Assembly (NCBI GenBank): GCA_027924585.1 | Contig: BSBM01000199.1 | Span: 11,171,001 to 11,235,000 of the forward strand | Reading direction: 5' to 3' | DNA length: 64,000 nt | From: Larix kaempferi | Lineage: Eukaryota; Streptophyta; Pinopsida; Pinales; Pinaceae | Part shown: positions 48,678-60,226 of the stretch, one piece after another | Position numbering within the stretch: the first letter of the stretch is position 1 | How the letters are laid out: every line of letters begins with the position of its first letter | The notes under the pieces: model-generated | What the model was told of the DNA's origin: nothing | Seen by the model: the letters and a program-made list of their open reading frames with translations, nothing else | The model's database searches: none | Program-made: the position numbers and the translations under genes

Positions 48678-51432
48678 TGTAACACCCCGTTTTGACATTT
48701 CTACCTGAACTACTATTATATGTTGTATTTATTTGACTGTGAGACCTCGTCGATTGACGACACTGTGGACATATGGTTCTATTATTTTGCCGATATATAT
48801 ATGTGTGTGTATGATGATAGTATTATGATCGATAGTCATGTTTAGAGATGTATCATGTGTTAATTATGTCAAATATATGGAAATTTACTAAATGATGGGT
48901 ACGTGGATACCGTTACAGTTATATGTTGAAATAATGAATGTTATGCCAGGTGCATGGTGAATGAATGAGTTTATTGTCGTTATGTTATGATGAAATATAT
49001 GTGTGTACATATCAAGGATTTATGCACGATATTCTATATTGTATGTCGAGGACTGACTTACAGGTTGAAACGGCTAAGTGATAGCTGGATCCTACGAGGT
49101 GGGAGGGCCTCGGGGACATGGACATCGAAAGATAAAATGGTATGCGAGTGATGCATTATTTACTTTCGTATGGTTATTATGTTGTTATTATGATGTATGT
49201 TATGACATGGGTAGGGTAGGGTTTCAGGAAACTCAACCGCCCAGATCGGTTATACGATGACAGACCGAGTACAAGTGCAACGCTGTTGTTATGTCGAGTA
49301 GACATAGTCCCTTGTTCCATTAGGGGGGTGGAGGCTTTACCCACCGTTTATCCCCGAAACCCAGAGTCATGGGAGGGCTGTGCTACGGCGCGCTCCCCAA
49401 GGTGTGTGATGATGACTGGTGGTTGCCTGCTGGGGAAGCTGGTCGATGTAGTCGACACTTCCGCTTACGGGTTCTAGCTGGAACCGGTCATGACTTGACA
49501 TTCCAGGGTAGTCCAGCAGAGGACAGGATAGGATGTGGAAGTTAGTAATGATGTAGGTAGATAGGTGTAGTGTGAAGTAGGGGTGAAAACAAGATCTAAC
49601 TGTAGGTATGTAAAACCCTTGTTTGAGTATGTGTCGTAACTCAGAAATGTATGAATTGTCGTAACTAATAAGACTTCAGTTAGTTAAAGGATTGTACCTT
49701 GCAAACTATGTTAAAACATGTGTCAGTAAATAATAAAGTTTCGTGATTATGATCGGTGTGCGTGAATTATTATTGTTAGTGTACTTACGCGAGGTATGTA
49801 AGCAGTAGCTACGCTTACATAACTCGCCTACATATTTATAAATTGTGTAAAATATTGTTGAATAATGATGTTAATTATTGTCGTTTCATAATTAACTATT
49901 GTTGATCAATGTTAATAATGTCGATTAAAGTTAGTAATGATGATTAAGGCTAACAATGTAGATTAATGTTAATTACTGTCAATTAAGGTTATTAATGTTG
50001 ATTAATGTTAATTATTGTACATTAATGATTAATTATTGCTGAGTAATAAACAAGTTACGGTTAAATTATGTAGTAAAATAATGCAACCTAGTTAGTAATG
50101 ATTAATCGAATGCTAATGAGATGTTTAGTAAAAACTAAGGGTTAAAATGGTTAAATGATTATTGTAATGTAAAATTTAGTAGTATTAATTTGATAAGTAA
50201 ATATTAATTGCAAGGTTAGGTAATTAATTAAGAAGTATGGATAAGAATTAAGTTATAAACCATTAGTTTTATAAGGATCATGCTTAAGATTTATTAGAAA
50301 ACGGGATTATTATTGGTAATTAATAAATTGAATTAGTGAATTTATAATTAAAGAGAATTTACATATTAAAAATATTAGAAACCATTAATTAAATGATTAG
50401 GTAATTATAATTAATGGTTTGATAATTACTGTTAATTAAATTAAATGGGGAAGCATGCAAGTTAAACTATATAATATTATGTAACATTTATTATTTATTA
50501 ATTAAATGGTCAAAAATGGAAAGAGGAGTTAGGATATGTTTAAATTATTATGTTAAGTAAAATAATTAAATTTAATTGAATTGAAGTTACGGTTGAGAAG
50601 TGACCCCAACCAACACTTTTAATATTAATTTAATATTTAAAAGTCCAAGTCCAAGTTGAGGGCCGAATGGGTTGGAGGAAATTTAATTTAGGGATAAGGG
50701 TAGTAATGGGAAGAGTCGGCAAATTTGGTATAAGATGGTGAAAGGGGGAAGGAGAAGGGGATCCTTTTTCTACCTTAGTTATTTTGGGAGGAAGTTTTGG
50801 GGAGAGCAGAGACAGAAATTTTAGAGCAGAGCTGAAAGGAGCTGAAAGGGGGTTTTTGCTGGAGGTTTTTTCAAAAGGGATATAACGGGTTGGCTTGTAC
50901 TCGGTTTGGGCTCGGGGGTCCAAAGGGGTACCTTTGGAGCTGGGTGGTCGGCGAGACCTCGCCAGTTGGTAGGGTGGCAAAGCTGGTTCGGTTGGTTGAG
51001 TTTCAGAACTGTGGGGAAGGCTTGTGACTGCAGGGAAAAGCAAGGAGAAGCAGCAACGAGGACAGCAACAAAAAGAAAGGATCTGCAGCTATCTACAGGT
51101 ATTTTTCAGCAGGTATGTTTTATTATTCTACCTTGTCAAATTCAGTTGTAAAAAGGTGGTTATATGCTGTAATTATAATATGCTACCCACATAAACAGAA
51201 TTGGTAAATTACGTGCTTATATGTTTGCTGCTGAGAATGGAAACCTGTAATTGATGTTAGAACAATAGCTGGAAAACACTTATATATATATTGAAACCGT
51301 AAATACTGTTTTTACAGCCAATAGGAAAAGCAGAAATCAGAAAACATAAATTTAAAACGAAACGTAAACAGTAGGAGACAGATTTTATTTGAGAGTTGGA
51401 AACAGACAAAGGACCCTGGTTGGGGTCTTACA
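48678..51432 (+). repeat. 3' LTR of the chromovirus (2755 bp)
   Basis: Collinear with 38579-41333 at a constant offset of 10,099 bp, so no indel separates the two copies. It ends GGTCTTACA followed by AATTA. Repeated small frames inside it are not genes. Confidence 0.97.
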
Positions 51433-51437
51433 AATTA
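51433..51437. repeat. Right 5-bp target-site duplication (AATTA)
   Basis: AATTA follows the CA end of the 3' LTR and matches 38574-38578. Confidence 0.95.
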
Positions 51438-52803
51438 CTCTTCAGCTGGACAATCTTATGATTTGCTATTTTGTAGTCCAACTTGACATCAGTATCCTCG
51501 TTTTCTTAACTATCTGCATCATCTTCTGTTTCTTGGTCTTGATCAATGCATTTACTGGAGAATTCATCATTCACTTCTAGAAATATTTTAATCTGTTCAT
51601 CATCTTCAAAAACTTGCCAGTGTTTGGTGTTGTCGGGGATAGATGGCCTATAGATCATCTCAAATTCATGTCTCAACTTAATTTATGTGGGAGGTTTGAA
51701 AGAACTTGTTGCTATGGCCAATGAATCATCTCTCTGATTTTCTTTAATAGAAATGGTTGTGATATTAAAAGCTTCAAATAAATTATCAATTAAATCCCAT
51801 ACCTTATTCTCATAAGCTCTAATTTCCAGATGCTTAGTCTAGTATTTTCCTTTTATCTGCTGCACTATTAGTTCTGAATATCCAAATAGATAATTAAGTT
51901 TTATCCCCATCTTTCTAGATATTTTTAGACCCAAGACCAATGATTCATATTCAACCACATTGTTTGTGGCCTCAAAATTTAAGTTAAAAGGTAATGGAAT
52001 ATCTTCTTTGGTTGGATAAATAAGAATTACCCCAGCTCCAGCTTCATCTTTGGTAGAGGATCCATCAAAGTACATATCCCAAATATGATCATGTTGAAGA
52101 TTTACATTCTTTGTTGCCACCAATTCCATAGGTTCTTCTTTATAATAATCTCCTATAGTTAACATACAATAGCCCATATTTTCTTCTATGGTCTATATAG
52201 GATAGTTTATAGGGTTGCTTCCCTCACCGAGTATGTAGGAATACATGGCTTCTCTATATAGTCTTTTGGTCTCTCCTGCAAACAGTGGAACAATAGCATA
52301 GTTCATGTCCATTTGCATGCTTCCTCCCATCCTTTTTGTACAAGTTCTTGATAGTAACATACCGTACCTTGAAGGTACATCAACTACTACTACATCAAGA
52401 AAAATATTTTTGGATGGTAACTGTGCCAAAGTTACCACCATATTCTTTATAATGCCTACACATTTTACTCGTTTTGAATCAAAACTATACAAGTCATGGT
52501 AAGGTTTTGTGATTTCCAACCCTAATTCTTCCATGATTAAATCAGGCATAATATTGTGAGAAGCACCTGAATCCAACATACAATTACGCAACAATTTTCC
52601 ATGCAGACTAAAGGTTATATAAAAAGGAGGTGTATATTCATTATTTTCATCTTAAACTATAGGTCCAACTTGAATAGTACGGGTTTCATCAACAATATTC
52701 AAACTGTTTGATTGAGGACTGGCATTATTCAACTTGAGAAATTTTTCAATTTGTTTGGCATAAACAGGGTGCTTAGGAAGTTCAAATAGTGGAATAGACA
52801 TCT
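51433..52803 (-). pseudogene. Gypsy relic, left part: protease then RNase H (minus strand)
   Basis: Minus-strand reading starts near MSIPLFELPKHPVYAKQIEK (52803). An aspartic protease follows: CMLDSGASHNIMP (about 52580), then VVVVDVP and LLSRTC. RNase H comes next, with WDMYFDGSSTKDEAGAG (about 52080), TNNVVEYESLVLGL and LFGYSELIVQQIKGKY (normally GDSE; Tyr replaces Asp). A degraded linker runs to 51433. Stops are at about 52190, 51838 and 51510. RT comes only after this segment, on the far side of the inserted chromovirus, so the order is PR-RH-RT. I recognise such arrangements from plant gypsy polyproteins. Confidence 0.88.
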
Positions 52804-54300
52804 TAATTTTAGAAAGCTCATGCTAAAAATAAAAGGTGCTGACCTCTGACTTCCGCAAATTGTCTTGAGTTAGAAAGAGTCAGGATCAGGAGTCAAGGGT
52901 CAATTCGATATAGATATTGATGATCTTTCGACTTCCGAATTCCACAATTAGTGATAAATTCAGCAGATTCAAGAGTTGGAGTTAGGTAGTGAAATTAAAC
53001 TAGATTAAAAGGATAGCTTCCCCAACTTCAGACTACCGATATTCGAGGAAAAAGAAGCGGAGTTGTAAAATCAACAAACTTAAATTAATTTTAAATAATT
53101 TAGCACCGAATTCTGACTACCGATATAAACAAATAACATAAGTCAGAATCGGAAGTACAGATGTCTCAATTGTTTCTTAACTTGATCAAGTGAATTGGAA
53201 GTATGAAAGACTCAAATTGTTTCAGGTTTTATTTTGAAATATCATTAAGCAAAATTCAAACAAAATTAAACAAACAAATAGAGTGCTTTCAAGAAAAATA
53301 GACTTACTGAACAAATAAAAAATCTAATTGGGGCTCCCATCTTATCTGAATAAGATGGGATATGTTGTGGCTATAACACAGCCATATTGAATTCCTTGCT
53401 AATCCTTAATTTTTTTGTAAGAATACTACTAAGAAATCAACTTAGGAATCTAATGAATTATGGGATGAACCCAGAATTCAATTTCCCTTATAGGGATTCA
53501 TTTCTCTTCCTTCTCATTCAATCACTGGGAAATCATATCCAAATTTTCAGCAAGCTATGCATTTCCAATAGTGAAGAAAACATAAATCATAACCAGAGAA
53601 AGAGCCATATTTTAGAGTGTTAGAAATGCCTAGAAATGAATGTGGGTTGTAAAATTCAGTGGGGATCCATATATATCAACCCTAGGGAGAATTTGAGGAT
53701 GTTAAAAGCCCAAAAATCCACAGGAAAGCCCATATTTGGTAGCTTGGAAATTGAATTTCCCAACCAGAAATCAGAGAATTCAAGAGAGAATTGTAGTCAA
53801 AGAGAGACCAGAGGTTCATATTTCTTGATAAAACTAGTGTAGGTAGATATCTCCAATGGTTAAGCATCTTGTTCCTTTCTATGCCCACCCTGAATAGCAC
53901 TAGAGGGAATGGATTCCTGAGGGACTGTGTAGTAGAGAAGGGGACCTTCCTTATGTCAGGTATGGTAGGTATTGTGGGTTCCAACGCTAGCTGATACCAA
54001 TCGGTATGCATGTAGCTCTGTGGTTGAGCTCATTGGCTTATCATTCTCCTTCTTCATATCTTTGCACGCCTGATAAAGCCAGTTGTTATGATGGCTTGCT
54101 TGAGGATTGACTGTGTGTGGATTTGAGTGAACCTGTGTAATTCCTCCTTAGTTGATACATAGCCCAACTTGGGAGTGGCCTCTTAGTAGAGAGATAAATT
54201 GTTGGACATACTAGCTACAATTGGGTGGGACATTTCTCTTCCATAGCCAATTGCTTGGGAAAATTCATTGAAAAGATAAGTGTTTACTTATTAATTTATA
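52804..54300. other. Non-coding stretch between gypsy relics
   Basis: No gene. CTGACTNCCG- and GACTACCGATAT-like words recur at about 52848, 52930, 53023 and 53115, perhaps remnants of a tandem array. Frames at 53387-54011 are short and domain-free. Confidence 0.45.
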
Positions 54301-56100
54301 GTTGTATTTAAATATGCAATGTTTTTATTATTATTCCTTTGAGTTGTATTTAAATATGCTCTTCCATAGCCAATTTAGAGTTTATTAAATTTTTAAGTTA
54401 GAGTTTGTTTGAAGATGATAATCATTTTTTGGTTTTTGAGGCATAAAACAAAAATGGTTTAAGAGAATAACAAACTCTTACCCAACAGACACCCTATAAT
54501 ATAGTTAATATATATGTATAGTAGTTTGGACAACCGAAAGGTATTTTTGTTAATGGAAAACTAAATACAAGAGATTGATGTTTATGCTTTGAATGTGTAG
54601 TTTTAAACTGTCTATAGAATAATCTTAGGGTTTTTGAAAGAATCAGATACATATTTTCGACTTCGTGAAGATGCAAGTTTTAGCAGTAATAGCACTATAA
54701 AATATTAGAAATACAAGCTAGAATTTATTTATTTTGCATAAATTTGAAATATAGCAGACTATTACAGTACTGAAAATAATACTAAGTTTAACCCATGGAA
54801 AAATTTGATGAAAGAAATGGAATGAAAAATAGAATGCTTGTTTTTAGTTGGATAAGAATATTTTTGCTGCTGTTAAATTTCTAAAAACAATAATGCAGGA
54901 AGTGAATGAAAACTTGACATTTTTATATTGAACATCAGATTGCAAACAGAAAGAACATTTAGTAAAAGTTTGCAGACTTAGACTGATGCAGAGATGGATT
55001 ATTTTATTTTTTATTTCTAGGTACAGAAATCTATTATGAGTTTGATTTCTGTAGTAGCTATTCTGTTTATTTGTTTTTAAACAGGAAGAATTTATAAATC
55101 AACATTAAGAGAAATCATTACAGAGTTTATTCTATCCAATCAATTGGCAATTTGCCTATTATCCATCTTTCTTAATTCATTTCTCTGTATTGGAGTACGA
55201 TGCAAAAACAACATGGGGAAAAATATAGAGATGGTTATCGAATCTATCATTTCATAAATTATTTTAATTAATAAATCATATTTAGGTTAGAAAATAAAAC
55301 AATTTCTTACTGATAAATACAAAATTTATTTGACTGAAAATAACAACAGAAAAATAGAACCTGATAATTTGTAGGAGAACAAATGACCCAAGGAGCCTGT
55401 TCCACCCAACGTACTCCTAAAGACAACCAATCTACTTTCCTTAGGACCCCCGAGCCTATTCATTGAACCACCAGGAGGAAGATTCTATAGAAGCCTTAGT
55501 ACATCAACTTGTAGTAGAATATAGATTATCCAGTCATCAAGACTCATCAGTCAAAGAGACTTGCACTAGCACCTTTGGATTTCCTTCTAAGTATAACTAG
55601 CAGACTCACAATTGCACTCTCACATAGCCTCTCTATTCGAATATCTCAGTGATCACCTGATGCACTTGAGGAATATTTCTGCAGAAAATATTGTAGGAGT
55701 TGCATGCTCAATTCGAATTGCCTTATCTAGGATGCCTAGGCCTTTTAGTGGTTAATTGGTCATTAATGAGCTGATTGCTCTCTTCCACCCACCTGGGGAA
55801 TAATGCCACAATTTTAGGGGTAGTTGTCCCATAACCAATAGCTAGTGGTGGAGTGCAAATGCTACCATCTGTCCCATACCTTCTAACAGCTTCCATTCCT
55901 CCTAGTGGGTCAGTGAACACTCATTTAACAGTTCCCTTGGGTGTTTGTCTCCTATTTTAATTTATTAAATAATAATAATCAATAATTACAATCATCCTTG
56001 ACCAAAATTGGTCATAGTTACAAAACTTTGTAATTATAATTTAACATAAAGTATTTTGCAAATAAAATAATATTCTAAAAATTTGGGTAGGTGACATACA
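54301..56100 (-). other. Region holding the 3' LTR of the minus-strand chromovirus relic (left limit not found)
   Basis: Only the inner LTR edge is supported: on the minus strand TGTATGTCACCTACCC begins at 56100 directly after the PPT. Leftward the sequence is non-coding and the outer LTR end was not identified by eye. GTTGTATTTAAATATGC is duplicated at about 54301 and 54343. Confidence 0.5.
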
Positions 56101-56110
56101 CCCTCCCTTA
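56101..56110 (-). promoter_or_regulatory. Polypurine tract of the minus-strand chromovirus relic
   Basis: The minus strand reads TAAGGGAGGG and then the LTR start TGTATGTCAC. It lies just after a degraded GAGGACGATGTTGAGACT stretch. Confidence 0.8.
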
Positions 56111-58306
56111 AGTCTCAACATCGTCCTCGATGTTGTTTAATCACTCTCTAAGTGTTCCTGAAACACATTTGGGTATGCTGCCCGCATACTACTCTCCAAC
56201 TCCCAGGTTTCCTCTTATGGGCTAAGGTGCTTCCATTGCACCTTTACCTGCCCAATAGTGCGATTCTAGAGTAGAGTTTCCCTCCTTTTGAGGATACAGT
56301 CTGGTTCCACCTAAAAATCGCCATCTTGTCCCACCTGTACATCATTCCAATTTACAACATGAGTAGCATTATGTACATACTTCTTTAAAAATGATATATG
56401 AAAAACATTATGTATCTTTAAATTTGGTGGAAAAGCTAGTTGATATGCCACATGTCCAACCCTTGACAAAATTTCGAAAGGACCACAATACCTAGGTGCC
56501 AACTTGGCACAACTTCCCAATTTCAATGAACTCTTTTTCAGTCTTACCTTAAGAAAAACATGTTCACCAACATGGAACTCTTTATGAGTCCTTCTAAGAT
56601 CTGTTTGACTCTTTCGCCTATCTTGGGCAGCTTTAAGATTTCTTTGTACTTGTTTCACAATTAGTTCTAATTCTTGCAACAATTCAAGTCCTAAAATGAC
56701 TCTATTTACTGGGTCATTCCAAGAAACAGGTGTATCACATTTCCTACCATAAAGAATTTCAAAAGGGCTAATCCTGGCTGATGCATGATAATGGTTGTTA
56801 TAAGCAAATTCTGCTAAATGCAAGTAGTCCTCGCACTTACCAGGTTGGTCCTTAACATACATTCTTAGCATGTCTTCCAATACCTGATTCACCCTTTCTG
56901 TTTGTTCGTCCGTTTGTGGATGAAATGCTGTGCTGAAGTTTAAGGTTGTATTCAACCCTTTAAACAAAGACCTCCAAAACTTTCCAGTAAACTTAGAATC
57001 ATGGTATGAAATTATCACTTTTGGTATCCCATGTAATAAAAAAATCTGTTTCATGAAGATTTCTACAATGTCTCGAGCCTTATGAGTAGTCTTTACAGGT
57101 ATAAAATGTGCTGCCTTGTTGAGTTTATCCACTACCACCATGACAAAGTCATTTTGTTTCTGATTTTTGGGTAGTCCGGTAATGAAGTCTATGCTTATAA
57201 CCTCCCATTTACAGCTAGGTAGAGGCAATGGCTGCAACAGTCCAGTCGGATGTTGATGTTCAACCTTTACTTTTTGACAGTCCAAATACTTAGCTATATA
57301 TTCTGCTACTTCATCTTTCATTCTGGGCCAATAGTACTCTTTTCGTAACATAGTGATGGTTTTATGATAACCTAGATGACCAGAATAATGGCTTTTGTGC
57401 ATCTCATCTAAAATCAGAATTTTTACTTTTGGTATGTTGGGTACATACAATTTGTTTTTGTACAATAACAGTCCATTTTTATTCAAACTGTAATCTACCA
57501 TAGAATTTTCAGAATGGCTATTTGCTGTCTTTTCTTGTAATTTTTTGTATTCTTCATTCGTTGCAATCCCTTCAAGGATCTGATTTTCTAAATCTGTTGA
57601 GTATGTGTTGATGGCTGAAATAAAATTCAACTTTGCTTTACGACTTAATGCATCAACAACCTTGTTCTCTTTCCCTTTAATATGCTGAATTTCAAAATCA
57701 TATTCACTTAGAAAAGCTAACCATCTACCTTGTCTAGCGTTCAAACTTGTCTGATCTAATAAATACTTCAGAACCATGCTATCTGTCAAGAAGGTAAATT
57801 TTCTGCCAATAAGATGGTGATGCCACATTTTTAAAGCGTGAATTACTGCTAATAACTCTAAATCATAAGTAGAGTAGTTCTTCTCATGTATTTTCAACTT
57901 TCTAGACTCGTATGCAACAGCATGTCCCTCTTGGGTTAGGACTCCACCGAGCCCGTTATTACATGCATCGGTGCATACTATAAAATCCTTATTAGGATCT
58001 GGTATCCTCAGAATAGGCGCTGTAGTTAGTAATTCCTTTAGCTTCTTAAAACTGTCTGAACATTTCTGATCCCACACAAATTTCTTCCATTTCTTCTATA
58101 AAGAGGTTATGGGGTTTGCAATCTTTGAAAAAACCTCTATAAATTTTCTATAATATCCAGTAATACCCATAAATGATCATACATCTGACACATCCTTAGG
58201 AACTGACCAATCATTAATGGCTTTTATCTTATCGAGGTCAACCAAGATTCCTTCCTTAGAAATTATGTGTCCTAAATACTGAATCTTGTCCTTGTGAAAG
58301 TCACAC
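56111..58306 (-). pseudogene. Chromovirus relic: end of RT, RNase H, integrase, chromodomain
   Basis: The minus strand reads the RT end and connection from 58306 (DFHKDK, QYLGHIIS-like, stops near 58180 and 58095). The longest open part is 58077-56311. RNase H shows CTDACNNGLGGVL, YSTYDLELLA and LSRKAKL. The integrase zinc domain is damaged (AKYLDCQKVK, first Cys now Tyr). In the core, SIDF keeps the first Asp, but the usual SDRD motif is SYHD (Tyr codon at 57006-57004), so a catalytic Asp is lost. DEQTERVNQ retains the Glu. A GPFEILSRVG module follows. Beyond the TAG at 56311 a chromodomain-like segment (VKVQWKHLS, TWELESSMRAAYP) continues to about 56150 with two more stops. Confidence 0.9.
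58302..58306. repeat. Left target-site duplication of the solo LTR (CACAC)
   Basis: CACAC before TGTTAAAT; identical to 58901-58905. Confidence 0.93.
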
Positions 58307-58900
58307 TGTTAAATTTTGAGTATTAAATTACAATACTATAGGATCTTTGCTGAGAGAATAACATCTACAGTATATCAATGCATGACAAGCATCACAAGCA
58401 TCACAAGAATCAAAAGCATAGAGACAAGAGACACAGAGTTTCCGTGGGGAAAACCCTAAGGTGAAAAACCCCACAACTTCCTCAGAGATAGAGAGAGCAA
58501 TGGCTCAACCAAAATACAACCAAATAACACTGAGATAGTCTCCTAGCAGATGATCCTCCTCCTCCTCACTAGTGCGCCACTTTTCAGAGAGAGAGTGAGT
58601 TACTTTTCCAAGTGAGTAAAATAGAGATCTCCTATCTCTATTTATACTCACCTTTTTGCCCAGTGACCTACTGGGGTCGACTTGTCTACTTAGATACACC
58701 CACATTATATTATATATTAATTAGGGCCGACCCCATATGGTGGTCTAATAACCCATCGGCAAGTACACACACTTGCGACACTTGTCAATCTACATGACGA
58801 CACTTCCTTATAGAGGAATAACACATCTCTTATAAGGGTACAATAAATATATATATAATACACAGATGAAATACATTCCGAAGTTACATATACATCAACA
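58307..58900 (-). mobile_element. Solo LTR, 594 bp, copia-like, inserted in the RT of the chromovirus relic
   Basis: The plus strand runs TGTTAAATTTTG to ACATCAACA, flanked by perfect CACAC repeats. The minus strand is the sense orientation: it begins TGTTGATGTATATG, has TATAAATAGAG (58646-58636), and downstream GTGGGGTTTTTCACC and AGGGTTTTCCCCACGG stretches typical of plant copia LTRs. There is no internal sequence, so it arose by recombination between the two LTRs of a full element. The gypsy RT frame is continuous across it once one CACAC is discounted, proving that it inserted later. Confidence 0.93.
58636..58646 (-). promoter_or_regulatory. TATA box of the solo LTR
   Basis: The minus strand reads TATAAATAGAG, about 255 bp inside the LTR; it gives the orientation. 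Confidence 0.75.
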
Positions 58901-58905
58901 CACAC
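58901..58905. repeat. Right target-site duplication of the solo LTR (CACAC)
   Basis: CACAC directly after ATCAACA; pairs with 58302-58306. Confidence 0.93.
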
Positions 58906-60226
58906 TTACTAAACTTAGCGTATAGTTGATGATCTCTCAGAACTTGTAAGATAATACGCAGATGTTCGTCATGCTCTTCTTTGCTTTTAGAATACACTAG
59001 AATGTCGTCTATGAACACAATAGCAAACTTATCCAAGTATTTGTGCAGAATATTGTTCATTAAACACATAAATACAGCCGAAGCATTAGTCAATCCAAAT
59101 GGCATGACTACGAACTCATAATGTCCATATCGAGTTCTAAAGGCTGTTTTAAAAATATCCTCGTCCTTCACACGATTTTTTAAATCAATCTTTGAAAATA
59201 TCGTTGCTCCACGCAGATGATCAAATAGATCTTTTATGCGGGGCAACGGATATCGATTCTTGATTGTCATCTTATTCAGCTGGCGATAATCTATGCACAG
59301 TCTTAAAGTGCCATCTTTCTTTTTAACAAATATAACAGGTGCTCCCCAAGGAGACATGCTGGGCTTTATATAGTTTTTATCAATCAGTTGCTTTAATTGT
59401 GATTTCAACTCATTTAATTCCAGTATATTCATCCTATATGGAGCTTTAGAATTTGGTACCGCCCCTGGTATTAACTCGATGGTAAAATCTAGGTCTTTCT
59501 TAGGGGGCAATATTGGAATATCTTCAGGAAAAACATCTTTGAAATCTTCTAGGATAGGTATATATTCTAGTTTCAGTTTGTCCTCTGTAGTAATCAACTC
59601 ATCATTCACTACATTCACTGCAAACATTTGACATCCTTTTCTAACTGCTCTTTTCACCTGCATAGTTGAAATCTGTCTAAGGGATGTCTTTCTTGGAATA
59701 CCTTTTACTTCTATTGTTTCTCCTTCATCATTTAAACATGTAAAACTTTTCTCATAACAATTCAGAATGACATGATGGGCTTCTAACCAATCCAATCCAA
59801 TTATGATACCGTAGGATCCTAAAGGTAAACATTCAACTTGGTTTGTGTCTTTAACTGATTCATGGATAATACACAACTTTCAATAAAATCAGATACTTTT
59901 CTTTTTGTTCCTGTTGCTAGTCTAACTAACCAAGATTTATTGAATTTTTCCTTTTTCAATTTAAAATTTTTTACAATATCTGGTGATATATAACTTAGGC
60001 TAGCACCTGGATCAATCAAAATAGTAACAAGATGGTTTTGTAGCATACCTTCAATCTCTACCATAAAGACTTGATGCTCTGCTTTCCTGTTGTCTAGTGC
60101 TGCATTAATTTTGGGCATCTCCCTTGCCAAGTCTCCAACAGTAGGTTTAGTCTGTATGGAATGAATATTGTTAGTTGTCCGCTGGGCCTCTTGGGGCATT
60201 CTGATGCATAATGAGGACCTTGACAC
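58901..60226 (-). pseudogene. Chromovirus relic: protease and RT (minus strand)
   Basis: The minus-strand frame from 60226 includes the protease core ILIDPGASLSYISP (about 60010, with DPGA as in the young element). A break near 59880 follows, then 59876-58901 with [34 protein letters not shown] and RT. RT shows [36 protein letters not shown] and the catalytic FIDDILVYS (about 58990). About eight residues normally between SKIDL and RVKDED (the GYHQL region) are missing. The frame runs into the solo LTR at KFSKC. Confidence 0.9.

Larger units (their letters stand above)
38579..51432 (+). mobile_element. Complete Ty3/gypsy chromovirus (Tekay/Del-like), 12,854 bp
   Basis: A full-length LTR retrotransposon: LTR, tRNA-iMet PBS, 2.8-kb leader, gag-pol, PPT, LTR. 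Both LTRs are 2755 bp with no length difference, begin TGTAACACCCCG and end GGTCTTACA, and are bounded by a perfect AATTA duplication. Pol order is protease, RT, RNase H, integrase, then a C-terminal chromodomain-like segment, which marks a chromovirus. Long LTRs and total size suggest the Tekay/Del group (inference). A single in-frame TAG at 46866 interrupts pol. It sits in the linker between RNase H and RT of an older gypsy relic and is the youngest insertion that can be dated here. Confidence 0.97.

Noticed and set aside
54010-54060. tRNA-like A-box (TAGCTCTGTGGTTGAGC) suggesting a second SINE
   Set aside because: No B-box at the proper distance, no poly-A tail and no flanking duplication found.
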